Of a stretch of 64,000 nt of DNA, positions 53,580 through 62,071 are shown piece after piece. The stretch lies in assembly GCF_001038425.2 (NCBI RefSeq), contig NZ_LDPV02000046.1, forward strand, positions 123,190-187,189. The letters run 5' to 3'. Below the pieces are notes generated by a model. The model made no database searches. It was not told where the DNA came from and worked only from the letters and a program-made list of their open reading frames with translations. This stretch comes from Ornithinibacillus contaminans. GTDB lineage: Bacteria; Bacillota; Bacilli; Bacillales; Amphibacillaceae. Both the position numbers and the translations under genes were made by a program. Numbering within the stretch: the first letter of the stretch is position 1; every line of letters begins with the position of its first letter.

Positions 53580-54993
53580 TCCTGGACATGGTGGTAATGA
53601 CCCTGGTGGCGGCACGAATCGTTATTGGAAAGAGAAAGATTTGGCATTGAAGATTTCTTTATATCAATACAATCGCTATCGTGAATTGGGAGTACCAGTT
53701 GCAATCACAAGGACAGATGACCGAACACTATCACCAGAACAAAGAACAAGAATAGTGCGTGACAGTGGTGCGAAATATTGTCATTCCAATCACCTAAATG
53801 CAGGTGGCGGAGATGGAGCGGAGGTCATTCATTCGATTCATGATGGAAAGGAAATGGCTGAAAAAATAGCAGCAGAATTACGAAATGCAGGTCAAAATGT
53901 TCGACGAGTTTTCACGAGAACATTACCTGGGAACTCCAATCAAGATTATTATTTTATGATTCGAGATACAGGCTCTGTTGTAACGAATATTATTGAATAT
54001 GGATTTGCGGATTCTCCCCGAGATGATGTCCAACAATTACGTGATCATCATCTTGTCTACGCGGAAGCCGTTGTAAAGGCGTTTTGTGAATTTGCTGGTT
54101 ATTCATACCGCGGATCAGCTGGTGGTGGTCAAAATGTAACGGTGCCATCTAGTCCATCACCATCCAACCCACCAGTGACTGAGGCTACAGGGGAGTATAT
54201 ACACTTACCTGCATCTGAGACGTCATGGCGAGTATATCCACTCGATGTTGCTCCAACAAAGGGCAATGAAGTTGGCTTTTTAAATCCAGCTAAATTTGGT
54301 GGACTTACCTATGAAATAATAGGGAAAACAACACCAGATGTTTATATAATTGAAACACAAGATTTTGGAAGGGTTCAAATTTATGGACATCGAAGTACTG
54401 GTGCCGTGATTAATCGAAGCGGCAGCCAGGCAACTACTAATACTGGTTCAAATGGGAATACAACAACACCACCAACAACTAACGTTACCAACAAACATTT
54501 GCATCTGCCTGCTAGTGAAACGTCGTGGCGAGTATACCCTTTAGGGGTAGCCCCTACAAAAGGAAATGAAAAAGGCTTTTTAAATCCTGCGAAGTTTGGC
54601 GGGCTGACCTATGAAATACTTGGCACTACTCAGGCGAATGTTTATATAATCCAGACAACGGATTTCGGCAGAGTGCAAATATATGCACATCCAAGTACAG
54701 GTGCGACAATAAGTGATGATGATCGCCGTGCAGCCAATGCTACAAAGACAGGTAATGGAAAGCGGTATGTCAATCTACCAGCATCTGAAACATCATGGCG
54801 GGTTTATCCAGTAAATGTTTCACCAGTAAAAGGTAACGAAAAGGGATTCTTAAACCCAGCGAAATTTGGAGGACTAACGTATGAAGTACTTGGGAATCCA
54901 CAGCCACACGTATATCTAATTCAGACGCAGGATTTTGGTAGAGTGCAAATATACGCACATCCAAATACAGGCGCATCAATTACAACGAATTAA
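53554..54993 (+). CDS. N-acetylmuramoyl-L-alanine amidase with triple wall-binding repeat
   Basis: A 479-residue endolysin-like amidase. Residues of about 1-180 are an Amidase_3 domain; zinc ligands are expected at His in IIDPGHGGNDPGG, a later His in CHSNHLNAGGG and a Glu near FADSPRDD. There is no signal peptide, in keeping with export through the adjacent holin. A Ser/Pro/Thr linker follows, then three nearly identical repeats of about 75 residues (about 214-290, 308-384 and 405-478), each with LPASETSWRVYP, GFLNPAKFGGLTYE and DFGRVQIY. They resemble SH3b-like wall-binding units of phage lysins. AAAGGAGAGG precedes the ATG. Confidence 0.9.
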   Translation: MVRPILIIDPGHGGNDPGGGTNRYWKEKDLALKISLYQYNRYRELGVPVAITRTDDRTLSPEQRTRIVRDSGAKYCHSNHLNAGGGDGAEVIHSIHDGKEMAEKIAAELRNAGQNVRRVFTRTLPGNSNQDYYFMIRDTGSVVTNIIEYGFADSPRDDVQQLRDHHLVYAEAVVKAFCEFAGYSYRGSAGGGQNVTVPSSPSPSNPPVTEATGEYIHLPASETSWRVYPLDVAPTKGNEVGFLNPAKFGGLTYEIIGKTTPDVYIIETQDFGRVQIYGHRSTGAVINRSGSQATTNTGSNGNTTTPPTTNVTNKHLHLPASETSWRVYPLGVAPTKGNEKGFLNPAKFGGLTYEILGTTQANVYIIQTTDFGRVQIYAHPSTGATISDDDRRAANATKTGNGKRYVNLPASETSWRVYPVNVSPVKGNEKGFLNPAKFGGLTYEVLGNPQPHVYLIQTQDFGRVQIYAHPNTGASITTN

Positions 54994-55005
54994 ACAACTT
55001 TATTC

Positions 55006-55035
55006 ATCCTTCCTCATACTTTGAGGAAGGATTTA
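55006..55035 (+). terminator. Terminator of the holin/amidase cassette
   Basis: ATCCTTCCTCA (55006-55016) pairs perfectly with TGAGGAAGGAT (55022-55032), followed by TTACTT. Confidence 0.8.
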
Positions 55036-55142
55036 CTTCGAAAAAGAAATATTTCGGTTTTCAAAATATTATTAGTGAAAAGTTTTGAACTTATTGTTAA
55101 TATATTAATTAATTGTAAATTTTAAAATTAAGGAGAGATACG

Positions 55143-56933
55143 ATGCAACAAACGAGAGAATATGAAAAGACTTGGGATTTAGATGTGATTTTTCCTGGTG
55201 GGAGCGAGTCAAAAGAGTTTCAGGCATATTTAAAAGTGGTGCAAGGAGATATGAAGGAGCTTTCCAATGCTGTAAAAGCATTTGATCCCACTGACAAAGA
55301 AAACAGTGTGTCAGTGCTTGCAAGTATTATTAATCAATTAGAGCCAGCTATGAAAAAGCTGCGGGAGTCATTTGCTTTTATTAGTTGCTTAAGTGCACAA
55401 AATGTAAAGGATGCAACTGCTAACTTACTTGTGGGCGAACGGTCTGCACTCGGAGCGCAAATGGGTGGAATTCGTACGGTTTTAAATCAGAAGCTTGCAT
55501 CGATTCCGGAAGATGTCTGGCAAGAAATAGTACAGCATGAGTCATTACAGGAAGTCTCCTTTGTTCTAACGGAAACAAGAGAGACAGCAAAGGAATTACT
55601 ATCTTCAGAGCAGGAAGTGTTGCTTAACGATTTAGCGGTGGATGGTTACCATGCTTGGGGACAAATGTATGAAACAATCGTTGGAAACATGACGGTTGAA
55701 ATTGAAGAAGATGGGGAAGTGAAGTCATATTCTGTAGGACAAGCAGCGAATAAGTTAAGTAGTCCTGATGCCGACTTTCGTAAACACGTATTTGAACAAA
55801 TAAGTAAATCATGGGAAGAAAACGCTGATTTATTTGGTCAAACATTAAATCATCTAGCAGGTTTCAGACTGCAAAAGTACAAGCACCGTGGATGGAATAA
55901 CGTGTTGAAAGAGCCATTAGCAATCAATCGTATGAAGCAAGAAACACTAGACGCAATGTGGAATGCTATTACAAATAATAAACAACATTTTGTTCAGTAT
56001 TTGAATAAAAAAGCAGAATTACTTGGAAAAGATAAACTAAGTATCTATGATATTGGTGCGCCACTTTCAAAGACTGTTAAAAAATCTTCCTATACAGAAG
56101 GAGCTCACTTCATCTTGAAGCATTTTGGTGAATTTAGTCCGAAAATGGCCCAGTTTGCCCAAGGTGCTTTTGAGAATCGATGGATAGAGGCAGAGGACCG
56201 AGCAGGCAAACGTCCAGGGGGATTCTGTACTAGTTTTCCAGATAGTGAACAAACAAGGGTGTTTATGACCTATTCTGGAACAGCCTCTAATATTTCAACA
56301 CTAGCGCATGAGTTAGGGCATGCCTATCATCAGCACGTAATGAATGATATCCACGGTCTGAATCAAGGTTATGCGATGAATGTTGCCGAAACAGCATCGA
56401 CCTTTGCAGAAATGATTGTTGCTGATGCTGCGGTAAAAAATGCTACGTCAAAACAAGAAAAATTAGAGTTGCTTGAAGACAAAGTACAGCGGAGTATTGC
56501 TTTCTTTATGAACATTCACGCTAGATTCCTATTTGAAACAAGGTTTTATGAGGAAAGAATGCAAGGAATGGTTTCGGTAAAGCGTTTAAATGAATTGATG
56601 GTAGAAGCACAAAAAGAAGCCTATTGTGATGCATTAGGTGAATATGATCCAAATTTCTGGGCATCTAAGTTGCACTTCCACATTACTGGAACACCTTTTT
56701 ATAATTTCCCGTACACCTTTGGCTATTTGTTTAGTCTTGGTATTTATGCATATGCGCAAAAAAGTGATGCTAGTTTTGAAGATGCTTATATTGCATTACT
56801 GCGTGATACAGGAAGAATGAATGTGGAAGATTTAGCAATGAAACACTTGCAAGTCGATTTAACAAAACCTAATTTCTGGGAAGATGCCATTGCCCTTTGT
56901 GTGAAGGACGTAGAAGAATTTCTTTCCTTGTAA
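55143..56933 (+). CDS. pepF: Oligoendopeptidase F-like M3 peptidase
   Basis: A cytoplasmic zinc peptidase of the M3 family that cuts short peptides, 596 residues, with the family size. The zinc site is HELGHAYHQH (HExxH) near residue 390, with the third ligand in AETASTFAE about 25 residues later. The C-terminal segment HFHITGTPFYNFPYTFGYLFSLG is typical of the PepF clade. AAGGAGAGA precedes the ATG. In B. subtilis related PepF can affect peptide signalling, so cleavage of the nearby signal peptide is conceivable but unproven. Confidence 0.93.
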   Translation: MQQTREYEKTWDLDVIFPGGSESKEFQAYLKVVQGDMKELSNAVKAFDPTDKENSVSVLASIINQLEPAMKKLRESFAFISCLSAQNVKDATANLLVGERSALGAQMGGIRTVLNQKLASIPEDVWQEIVQHESLQEVSFVLTETRETAKELLSSEQEVLLNDLAVDGYHAWGQMYETIVGNMTVEIEEDGEVKSYSVGQAANKLSSPDADFRKHVFEQISKSWEENADLFGQTLNHLAGFRLQKYKHRGWNNVLKEPLAINRMKQETLDAMWNAITNNKQHFVQYLNKKAELLGKDKLSIYDIGAPLSKTVKKSSYTEGAHFILKHFGEFSPKMAQFAQGAFENRWIEAEDRAGKRPGGFCTSFPDSEQTRVFMTYSGTASNISTLAHELGHAYHQHVMNDIHGLNQGYAMNVAETASTFAEMIVADAAVKNATSKQEKLELLEDKVQRSIAFFMNIHARFLFETRFYEERMQGMVSVKRLNELMVEAQKEAYCDALGEYDPNFWASKLHFHITGTPFYNFPYTFGYLFSLGIYAYAQKSDASFEDAYIALLRDTGRMNVEDLAMKHLQVDLTKPNFWEDAIALCVKDVEEFLSL

Positions 56934-56942
56934 TGGATTTGT

Positions 56943-56971
56943 TTGTCAGTAATAGGAAAGTAAGCTATACT
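56943..56971 (+). promoter_or_regulatory. Promoter of the thiT transcript
   Basis: TTGTCA (56943-56948) and TATACT (56966-56971) have a 17-base spacer, placing the transcript start a few bases before the TPP riboswitch. Confidence 0.72.
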
Positions 56972-57001
56972 TATGGTAACAAAAAAAGTGAATAAATAAG
57001 T

Positions 57002-57090
57002 CCACAGGGGGAGCCTAATGGCTGAGAGTGAACAGATCATGTTCAGACCCTTTGAACCTGTTAGTTAGTACTAGCGTAGGGATGGTGGCT
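57002..57090 (+). promoter_or_regulatory. TPP riboswitch (THI element)
   Basis: The conserved parts are in order: CAGGGGGAGCC, GGCTGAGAGTGAACAG, ACCCTTTGAACCTG, the TAGTTAGTACTAGCGTAGGGA segment, and CCAC/GTGG closing the outer helix. Downstream a terminator provides the off state when thiamine pyrophosphate is bound. It controls thiT. Confidence 0.95.
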
Positions 57091-57106
57091 TTTTTGATGG
57101 ATTAAT

Positions 57107-57163
57107 AAGCAATGTGAGCGGAATTCCCCATCAGGAAGCTTCCCCTTGGCATTGCTTTTTTTG
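57107..57163 (+). terminator. Riboswitch-controlled terminator
   Basis: AAGCAATG (57107-57114) pairs with CATTGCTT (57150-57157), with an inner GGAA/TTCC helix, followed by seven T. It is the expression platform of the TPP riboswitch. Confidence 0.82.
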
Positions 57164-57220
57164 TTGTTTAAAAATCGTTTACTAGTAGATTTTTAGATTA
57201 CAAATAGGGGAGGAATTAAT

Positions 57221-57784
57221 GTGAGTTCAAAACGCACATTGTTTATGGTTGAGGTAGCAATTTTTGCTGCATTAGCATTATTATTAGATTTTATTCCATC
57301 TATCCAGATGCCTAATGGCGGATCTATTTCTTTTGCGATGATTCCTATCTTTATCGTTGCGTTCCGTTGGGGATTAAAAGGTGGAGTACTAGCTGGATTA
57401 TTATGGGGATTATTACAGCTAGCATTTGGTCCAGATATAAAAACACCACTTCAAGCTTTTATTGAATATGGTTTCGCATTTGCGGCTCTTGGGGTAGCAG
57501 GGATTTTTGCTAAACAAGTTCAGCAATCGATGAAAGAAGGAAAGGTTGTTAAACGATTGGTGTTTATCACCTTAGGTGTATTTTTAGGCTCTGCTCTGAG
57601 GTTTCTGGCACATTTCTATGCAGGTATTGTTTTCTGGGCAGAATTCGCACCAGAGGATCAAGCATTATGGTTATATTCATTAATCTATAATGGTTCCTAC
57701 ATGCTTCCATCCTTTATCTTATCAACAGTTGTCGTCTTTATCTTGTTTATAAAACAACCAAAAACGCTTTTAAGAACAGCATAA
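57221..57784 (+). CDS. thiT: Thiamine-specific ECF transporter S component ThiT
   Basis: ThiT is the membrane-embedded binding subunit of an ECF vitamin importer, needing the shared EcfA/EcfT energising module encoded elsewhere. The 187-residue protein has six hydrophobic segments, with IPSIQMPNGGSISFAMIPI, the GFAFAALG loop and the FWAEFAPEDQALWLYSLIYNGSYMLP segment that lines the thiamine pocket. It begins GTG behind GGGGAGG. The TPP riboswitch upstream confirms the substrate. Confidence 0.95.
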   Translation: MSSKRTLFMVEVAIFAALALLLDFIPSIQMPNGGSISFAMIPIFIVAFRWGLKGGVLAGLLWGLLQLAFGPDIKTPLQAFIEYGFAFAALGVAGIFAKQVQQSMKEGKVVKRLVFITLGVFLGSALRFLAHFYAGIVFWAEFAPEDQALWLYSLIYNGSYMLPSFILSTVVVFILFIKQPKTLLRTA

Positions 57785-57806
57785 TAGTTTAAACACCGCT
57801 CACAAC

Positions 57807-57844
57807 AGGGTAATCTCAATGAAAATCGAGGTTACCCTTTTTTA
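57807..57844 (+). terminator. thiT terminator
   Basis: AGGGTAATCTC (57807-57817) pairs with GAGGTTACCCT (57828-57838) with one G-U pair and ends in TTTTTT. Confidence 0.85.
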
Positions 57845-57867
57845 TACAATGAAAGAAGGTGATAACG

Positions 57868-57990
57868 ATGGAAGAGCTTGTTGGTAAATGCAGTAGCTGT
57901 GGGAAAGAAGTCTACTGTGAAAATGGCTTTTTAGCTGGTATATATGCGGATGGAAAACTACTTTGTCCAACGTGTGCAAAGCGAAACTAA
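57868..57990 (+). CDS. Small zinc-ribbon-like protein (40 residues)
   Basis: A 40-residue ORF with two CxxC pairs (CSSC near residue 8 and CPTC near residue 33), the pattern of a zinc ribbon. A single Cys17 lies between them. AGAAGGTG precedes the ATG. It lies after the thiT terminator and 69 bases before the permease gene. Such small ribbons are often orphan genes; I do not know its partner. Confidence 0.62.
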   Translation: MEELVGKCSSCGKEVYCENGFLAGIYADGKLLCPTCAKRN

Positions 57991-58059
57991 TTGCTTGAAT
58001 CTTCTGTTCACCGCTACCTATAGATTCGCATAGGCTATAGCACATAGGTAGAAAGGAAG

Positions 58060-59481
58060 ATGGATGTGGAGCTTACGTTTGCGCATTGGTTATATGGAAT
58101 CTTTACGCTTGTGATTATAATAACGATGATTTTTCGAAAAGGTGTTGTGCTGCCGACATTACTGGGAACATTCTTGATTGCGTGGGTATATAAGGGGAGT
58201 ATTGTAGGCGGATTTACAGCGATATTTAATGCTAATCTAGTTGCCGCTCAAGAATTATTTAGCATCTTTTTAATTATTACGTTTATGTTGGCCTTATTAA
58301 ATTCTCTGAAGGATTTGGGGGCTGATGTAAGAATGATACAACCGATTCAAAAGGTCATGGTGAACGGACATATTTCTTTCTTTGTAATAATCGGAGTAAC
58401 GTATGTAATCTCATTATTTTTTTGGCCAACGCCTGCAGTACCGTTAATTTGTGCCCTTCTTGTGCCAGCAGCGGTTCGTGCTGGTCTTCCGGCAATTTTA
58501 GCTGCGGTTGCCATTGCTCTTGCTGGTCAGGGAATGGCGTTATCGTCAGATTATATCGTGCAGGTAGCTCCTAGTCTATCTGCTGCATCAGCTGGAATTG
58601 ATACAGGATTGGTTGCCGATCGCGCATTATTGTTATCGGTAATAGCTGGCGGAGTAGCAATCCTATTAGCATATTTTCTTTATCGAAAAACTATTCGTGC
58701 TAAGGATGATCCGCAAAATGAAGTTGATTTAAACACATTGAGTACAGTGGAAAGCTCCAAAAATGAAGCAAAAACTAGCAATTTATCACGATGGAGTAAG
58801 GTGTTTGCGATTGGTGTACCACTAACCCTATTATTAGTCGTTATTTATATGATGTATAATAAATTATTCTCAGGTAGTGGTGGCTTAGTCGGTGGCGATG
58901 GGGCAGCATTTGTCGGTGGGGTTGCTGTTATCCTGCTGTTATTATCAACCATCGCATTCGGAAAGCATCATGCGCTAGATTATATAACGAATCATATTAC
59001 AGATGGATTTGTATTCGCCTTTAAAGCGATGGGACCGGTCATTCCAATAGCTGGATTTTTCTTTCTAGGTAGTGGTGATTTTTCAGGGACTATTTTAGGT
59101 GTTGAGGAGGGGCCATCCTTACTGTTTGGATTAGTGGAAGCAACACAAGATTTCTTACCACAAAGCTCTTTATTAGCGGCATTTAGTGTTTTAGTTATTG
59201 GGATTATTACAGGGCTTGATGGATCGGGATTCTCAGGATTACCGTTAACAGGTGCACTGGCAGCTTCTCTTGAAACATCTGGTATGGATGCTGCCACCTT
59301 AGCTGCAATTGGGCAGATGGGAGCGATTTGGACTGGTGGGGGAACCATTGTAGCATGGTCATCCTTAATTGCTATTGCGGGTTTTTGTGGTGTATCTGTG
59401 ATGGAGCTTGTCCGAAAAAACTTTTTGCCAGTCATTATTGGACTTTTCGTTATGGCATTAGCAGCTGTCTTTGTATTCTAA
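58060..59481 (+). CDS. Putative ion or carboxylate permease (12 or more membrane segments)
   Basis: A 473-residue integral membrane protein with about 12-13 hydrophobic segments in two halves, joined by a polar loop at about residues 220-245. Each half has a broken-helix type Gly/Pro/Ser-rich segment (FFWPTPAVPLICALLVPAA; ITGLDGSGFSGLPLTGA; WTGGGTIVAWSS). This is the pattern of the ion-transporter superfamily of anion and cation antiporters. I do not recognise the exact family or substrate. It starts ATG behind GAAAGGAAG. A terminator follows. Confidence 0.68.
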   Translation: MDVELTFAHWLYGIFTLVIIITMIFRKGVVLPTLLGTFLIAWVYKGSIVGGFTAIFNANLVAAQELFSIFLIITFMLALLNSLKDLGADVRMIQPIQKVMVNGHISFFVIIGVTYVISLFFWPTPAVPLICALLVPAAVRAGLPAILAAVAIALAGQGMALSSDYIVQVAPSLSAASAGIDTGLVADRALLLSVIAGGVAILLAYFLYRKTIRAKDDPQNEVDLNTLSTVESSKNEAKTSNLSRWSKVFAIGVPLTLLLVVIYMMYNKLFSGSGGLVGGDGAAFVGGVAVILLLLSTIAFGKHHALDYITNHITDGFVFAFKAMGPVIPIAGFFFLGSGDFSGTILGVEEGPSLLFGLVEATQDFLPQSSLLAAFSVLVIGIITGLDGSGFSGLPLTGALAASLETSGMDAATLAAIGQMGAIWTGGGTIVAWSSLIAIAGFCGVSVMELVRKNFLPVIIGLFVMALAAVFVF

Positions 59482-59494
59482 AAGTCAACTAACA

Positions 59495-59538
59495 ACCGGT
59501 GTATCTCTCGGCTAGATGATGAGGGCACACCGGTGTTT
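59495..59538. terminator. Bidirectional terminator between permease and ger operon
   Basis: ACCGGTGT (59495-59502) pairs with ACACCGGT (59527-59534), followed by GTTTTCTTTC. It lies between the permease and the end of the germination operon on the other strand. Confidence 0.75.
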
Positions 59539-59552
59539 TCTTTCATGTATTC

Positions 59553-59711
59553 TTATCGTAGCACGGTGAAAAAAGGTGTAATCACAATGGATATTGCCAT
59601 TAGAAAAACAGCGATTGAGCCGAGTTTGTTCTTTTCCTTCCAAAGGGTGATAGAGAATCCCGCAGTATATAGGAACATCGTAATCATGACAGACCAAATT
59701 AGCAAATTCAT
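59553..59711 (-). CDS. Small two-helix membrane protein, germinant receptor D-subunit-like (52 residues)
   Basis: A 52-residue ORF begins one base after the gerC stop codon on the same strand. It has two hydrophobic segments (about 2-21 and 32-51) separated by a charged turn (WKEKNKLG). Size, topology and position after gerC match the small D subunits found with some germinant receptors in Bacillus and Clostridium (GerKD type), which modulate receptor sensitivity. A GAGGAAGTGAG within the last gerC codons could serve as ribosome site. The assignment rests on layout, not on a specific motif. Confidence 0.72.
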   Translation of the reverse strand: MNLLIWSVMITMFLYTAGFSITLWKEKNKLGSIAVFLMAISIVITPFFTVLR

Positions 59712-59712
59712 A

Positions 59713-60975
59713 CTAATCTCTCACTTCCTCTAAATTCGGTAAATCAGATTGTCTTCCGAATTTACCTAATCTCACATGAACGGAAACATTAATATCCATT
59801 TTAGGGTAGGTTTTCATCCAGTCAAACTTCTCCCAGTCAGGAATGGTCTTGAAATGCTTGCGAGCAAGGATTGACCAGCCAAATGGTTCAGAGCCATATT
59901 CCTCTTGTGTTTTCTTAATCAGCTTTTTATATTTTTCCTCTAGTGTTTGTTCAAAGGATTCTTTCAGTTTTTTTCGTTTATCATCATCCTTGGGATAGTT
60001 TGTCATACTATGATTCGTTAATACCTCAATTAAGATAGGGACAGATACATCTATTGATGGAGTAGCACTATGGAGGTTCATCTTTGTTGATACTTCTCCG
60101 TCCTTGTTAATTCGGGCAGTTATTCGATACTCATCATTAAATGGGTCTGGGAAGGTTGCAAGAATATCTTTTGACGTTAGAATAGGGTGTAGCATAATGG
60201 AAAATCTTGTTTCTTCTATTGTAAGGCTATCAATCATCTTCCCTTCTTTAAAAACGGCGGATCCAGCAAACTGGACATTGTTCGTTTCTCCTTTATAGTG
60301 GAAATCTCCTGCCTTTACTTGCTCGGAATCACGTCGAGATGGTGCATTTTCATTTACTTCAGAAGTACTATAGATGCCTAAAAACAAATCGGCATCAGCC
60401 TCGGTTATACGGAAGAACGTATGTAATTCTGAGGGTGGCGTTATCCCTACTTCTGACCCTCTATTGAAAATTAAATTAAAGTATTCATGTGGCCTCGTTT
60501 CTAGTACTGGTTGATTATTCATCAAGAAAGTTGCCGTTTCTTCTTTGCTTACTAGTAATCGTGCATCTCTTCGTATTTCTAATGATTTTGTAGCATCATA
60601 AATCCATCTAATAAATTTCTCATCCCGAGCAAAATCTTCAGATACGACTAAAATTCTTAATAAATCATAACTAATTTCTTTTGCAATTACGGTGTTTGCT
60701 AGGTTCATGGAAGAAATAAAATCCTCTGCCTCAAAGGAAATAATTTCTCGTGAAGGCTCACCAGAGTTACCACCTTGAGCAGTTGTTCCTGCTTCAGGAT
60801 TTGATATTAAGTAGGTGATTTGGATGCGGTCTTCATTTTCTTCTGATTTATCGATGCCAAGTGCAATAATATAGGCTAATTCCTCTACCTCTTTTTGATC
60901 CCCACACCCACTTATTAGAATGAGGAAGAAGCACGTAAACAGAAGTTTAATGGTATTAGGAATTTGCTTTTTCAT
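59713..60975 (-). CDS. Spore germination lipoprotein, Ger(x)C family
   Basis: The C subunit of a GerA-type germinant receptor, 420 residues, a lipoprotein with lipobox LISGC near residue 24 that sits on the outer face of the inner spore membrane. The family opening GCGDQKEVEELAYIIALGID and the later ISYDLLRILVVSEDFAR are present. AAAGGAG supports the ATG at 60975, within the last codons of the B-subunit gene; an upstream in-frame ATG would hide the lipoprotein signal. Confidence 0.93.
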   Translation of the reverse strand: MKKQIPNTIKLLFTCFFLILISGCGDQKEVEELAYIIALGIDKSEENEDRIQITYLISNPEAGTTAQGGNSGEPSREIISFEAEDFISSMNLANTVIAKEISYDLLRILVVSEDFARDEKFIRWIYDATKSLEIRRDARLLVSKEETATFLMNNQPVLETRPHEYFNLIFNRGSEVGITPPSELHTFFRITEADADLFLGIYSTSEVNENAPSRRDSEQVKAGDFHYKGETNNVQFAGSAVFKEGKMIDSLTIEETRFSIMLHPILTSKDILATFPDPFNDEYRITARINKDGEVSTKMNLHSATPSIDVSVPILIEVLTNHSMTNYPKDDDKRKKLKESFEQTLEEKYKKLIKKTQEEYGSEPFGWSILARKHFKTIPDWEKFDWMKTYPKMDINVSVHVRLGKFGRQSDLPNLEEVRD

Positions 60976-62059
60976 GTTTAGAAACTCCTTTAAACATCGC
61001 CACAATCCATATTAGGATGGGTAGTGTAAAGAAAATTGGTGTGCTAATAAATAGTATTCCCTCACGCAGATTAAAGATAGTGAAGGTCGGGCTTTCGGGT
61101 ATCATCCCAATGAACAGACCGACAGTTGCGAATGCAGGAATAATGTGTTCAAATTGTTTGATTCCAAATAAACGCCCAAATAAGATGGCAACGATATATA
61201 AATAGATCGCAAATCTTACAAAAGATGCAATTACCCAAAATGGTAAGAAGAAGGACTCCATATTCGTAAGGAATCCTGCTGAAATGGTACGGATAACTTC
61301 ATGATAGGGATAGTTTAATTCCATAACGGTTTTATAATCAAAGAAGATAACATAGCTAAGCATGAATGTCGTCATACCGATACATGTAAACAATAGTCCA
61401 AGCCATGTTCCAGTTTTAAAGTCTTTTATACTTCTAATAAACGGTATGAAAATAAATAAATAGAGAAAATCACCATAGATAGATAATCGTAGAACACTTT
61501 CTTTTACGATTTTCCATTCGCCAGGACCAAAGATTGGGAATAGGAAGGAACTACTTCCTTGGCGGAAGGTTAGGATTAAGGCGAAAAATAACGATACGAT
61601 TAAATATGGAAAAACGGCCCATGCAACAGAGCCGATTTGAGCAAATCCTCTTTTCGCTCCATATGCACATACGAGCATCAACATACCGTAAATGAGTATC
61701 GTAGGTGTTTTACTAAAATATACCGTTCCTATAATGTCTGTATAGATAGCTGTATCAACCACTAGCGCACTAAACATAATTATCCAAAGTATAAGTAAAA
61801 CAATGTATCCGATAAATTTTCCAAATACATGATATATCACTTCAATTAGCCCTTTGTTTTTGTATTTCGTACTTACCCGTAATAATAAGTAGACGGGAAT
61901 AACGGTGAGGATGCCATTGATAATTGGCGCCATCCAACCAGCATTAAAAAGAGGTTCAAATAGTAGGGCGGGTGTATCATCGGCTAATTTAGTCGCAATC
62001 ATTAAGATGACGATAGCGAAATATTCTTTGATTCCAATCTTTCCTTCTAATTGTTCCAT
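60956..62059 (-). CDS. Spore germination permease-like protein, GerB family
   Basis: The B subunit of the germinant receptor, 367 residues with ten membrane segments, of the APC transporter fold; it binds the germinant. GKIGIKEYFAIVILMIATKL at the start and GAKRGFAQIGSVAWAVFPYL are family features. It overlaps gerC by 20 bases and follows gerA by 12. The germinant cannot be read from sequence. Confidence 0.94.
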   Translation of the reverse strand: MEQLEGKIGIKEYFAIVILMIATKLADDTPALLFEPLFNAGWMAPIINGILTVIPVYLLLRVSTKYKNKGLIEVIYHVFGKFIGYIVLLILWIIMFSALVVDTAIYTDIIGTVYFSKTPTILIYGMLMLVCAYGAKRGFAQIGSVAWAVFPYLIVSLFFALILTFRQGSSSFLFPIFGPGEWKIVKESVLRLSIYGDFLYLFIFIPFIRSIKDFKTGTWLGLLFTCIGMTTFMLSYVIFFDYKTVMELNYPYHEVIRTISAGFLTNMESFFLPFWVIASFVRFAIYLYIVAILFGRLFGIKQFEHIIPAFATVGLFIGMIPESPTFTIFNLREGILFISTPIFFTLPILIWIVAMFKGVSKHEKANS

Positions 62060-62071
62060 GAAAATAGCACC

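Noticed and set aside
53304..54993. Prophage remnant
   Set aside because: Only a holin and a lysin are present, with no structural, integrase or repressor genes and no attachment repeats; ordinary chromosomal genes flank both sides.
53554..54993. The three amidase repeats as a CRISPR-like or minisatellite array
   Set aside because: The repeats are in frame, about 75 codons each and coding for a wall-binding module; spacers and short direct repeats are absent.
58992..59435. 147-residue minus-strand ORF
   Set aside because: It is antisense to the permease gene; its Pro/Ala/Ile-rich composition is that of a shadow frame of membrane helices.
59512..59733. Two ORFs (61 residues minus, 66 residues plus) after the permease gene
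   Set aside because: The two-helix protein at 59553-59711 has the better composition and position, directly behind gerC; the others are shadows of it.
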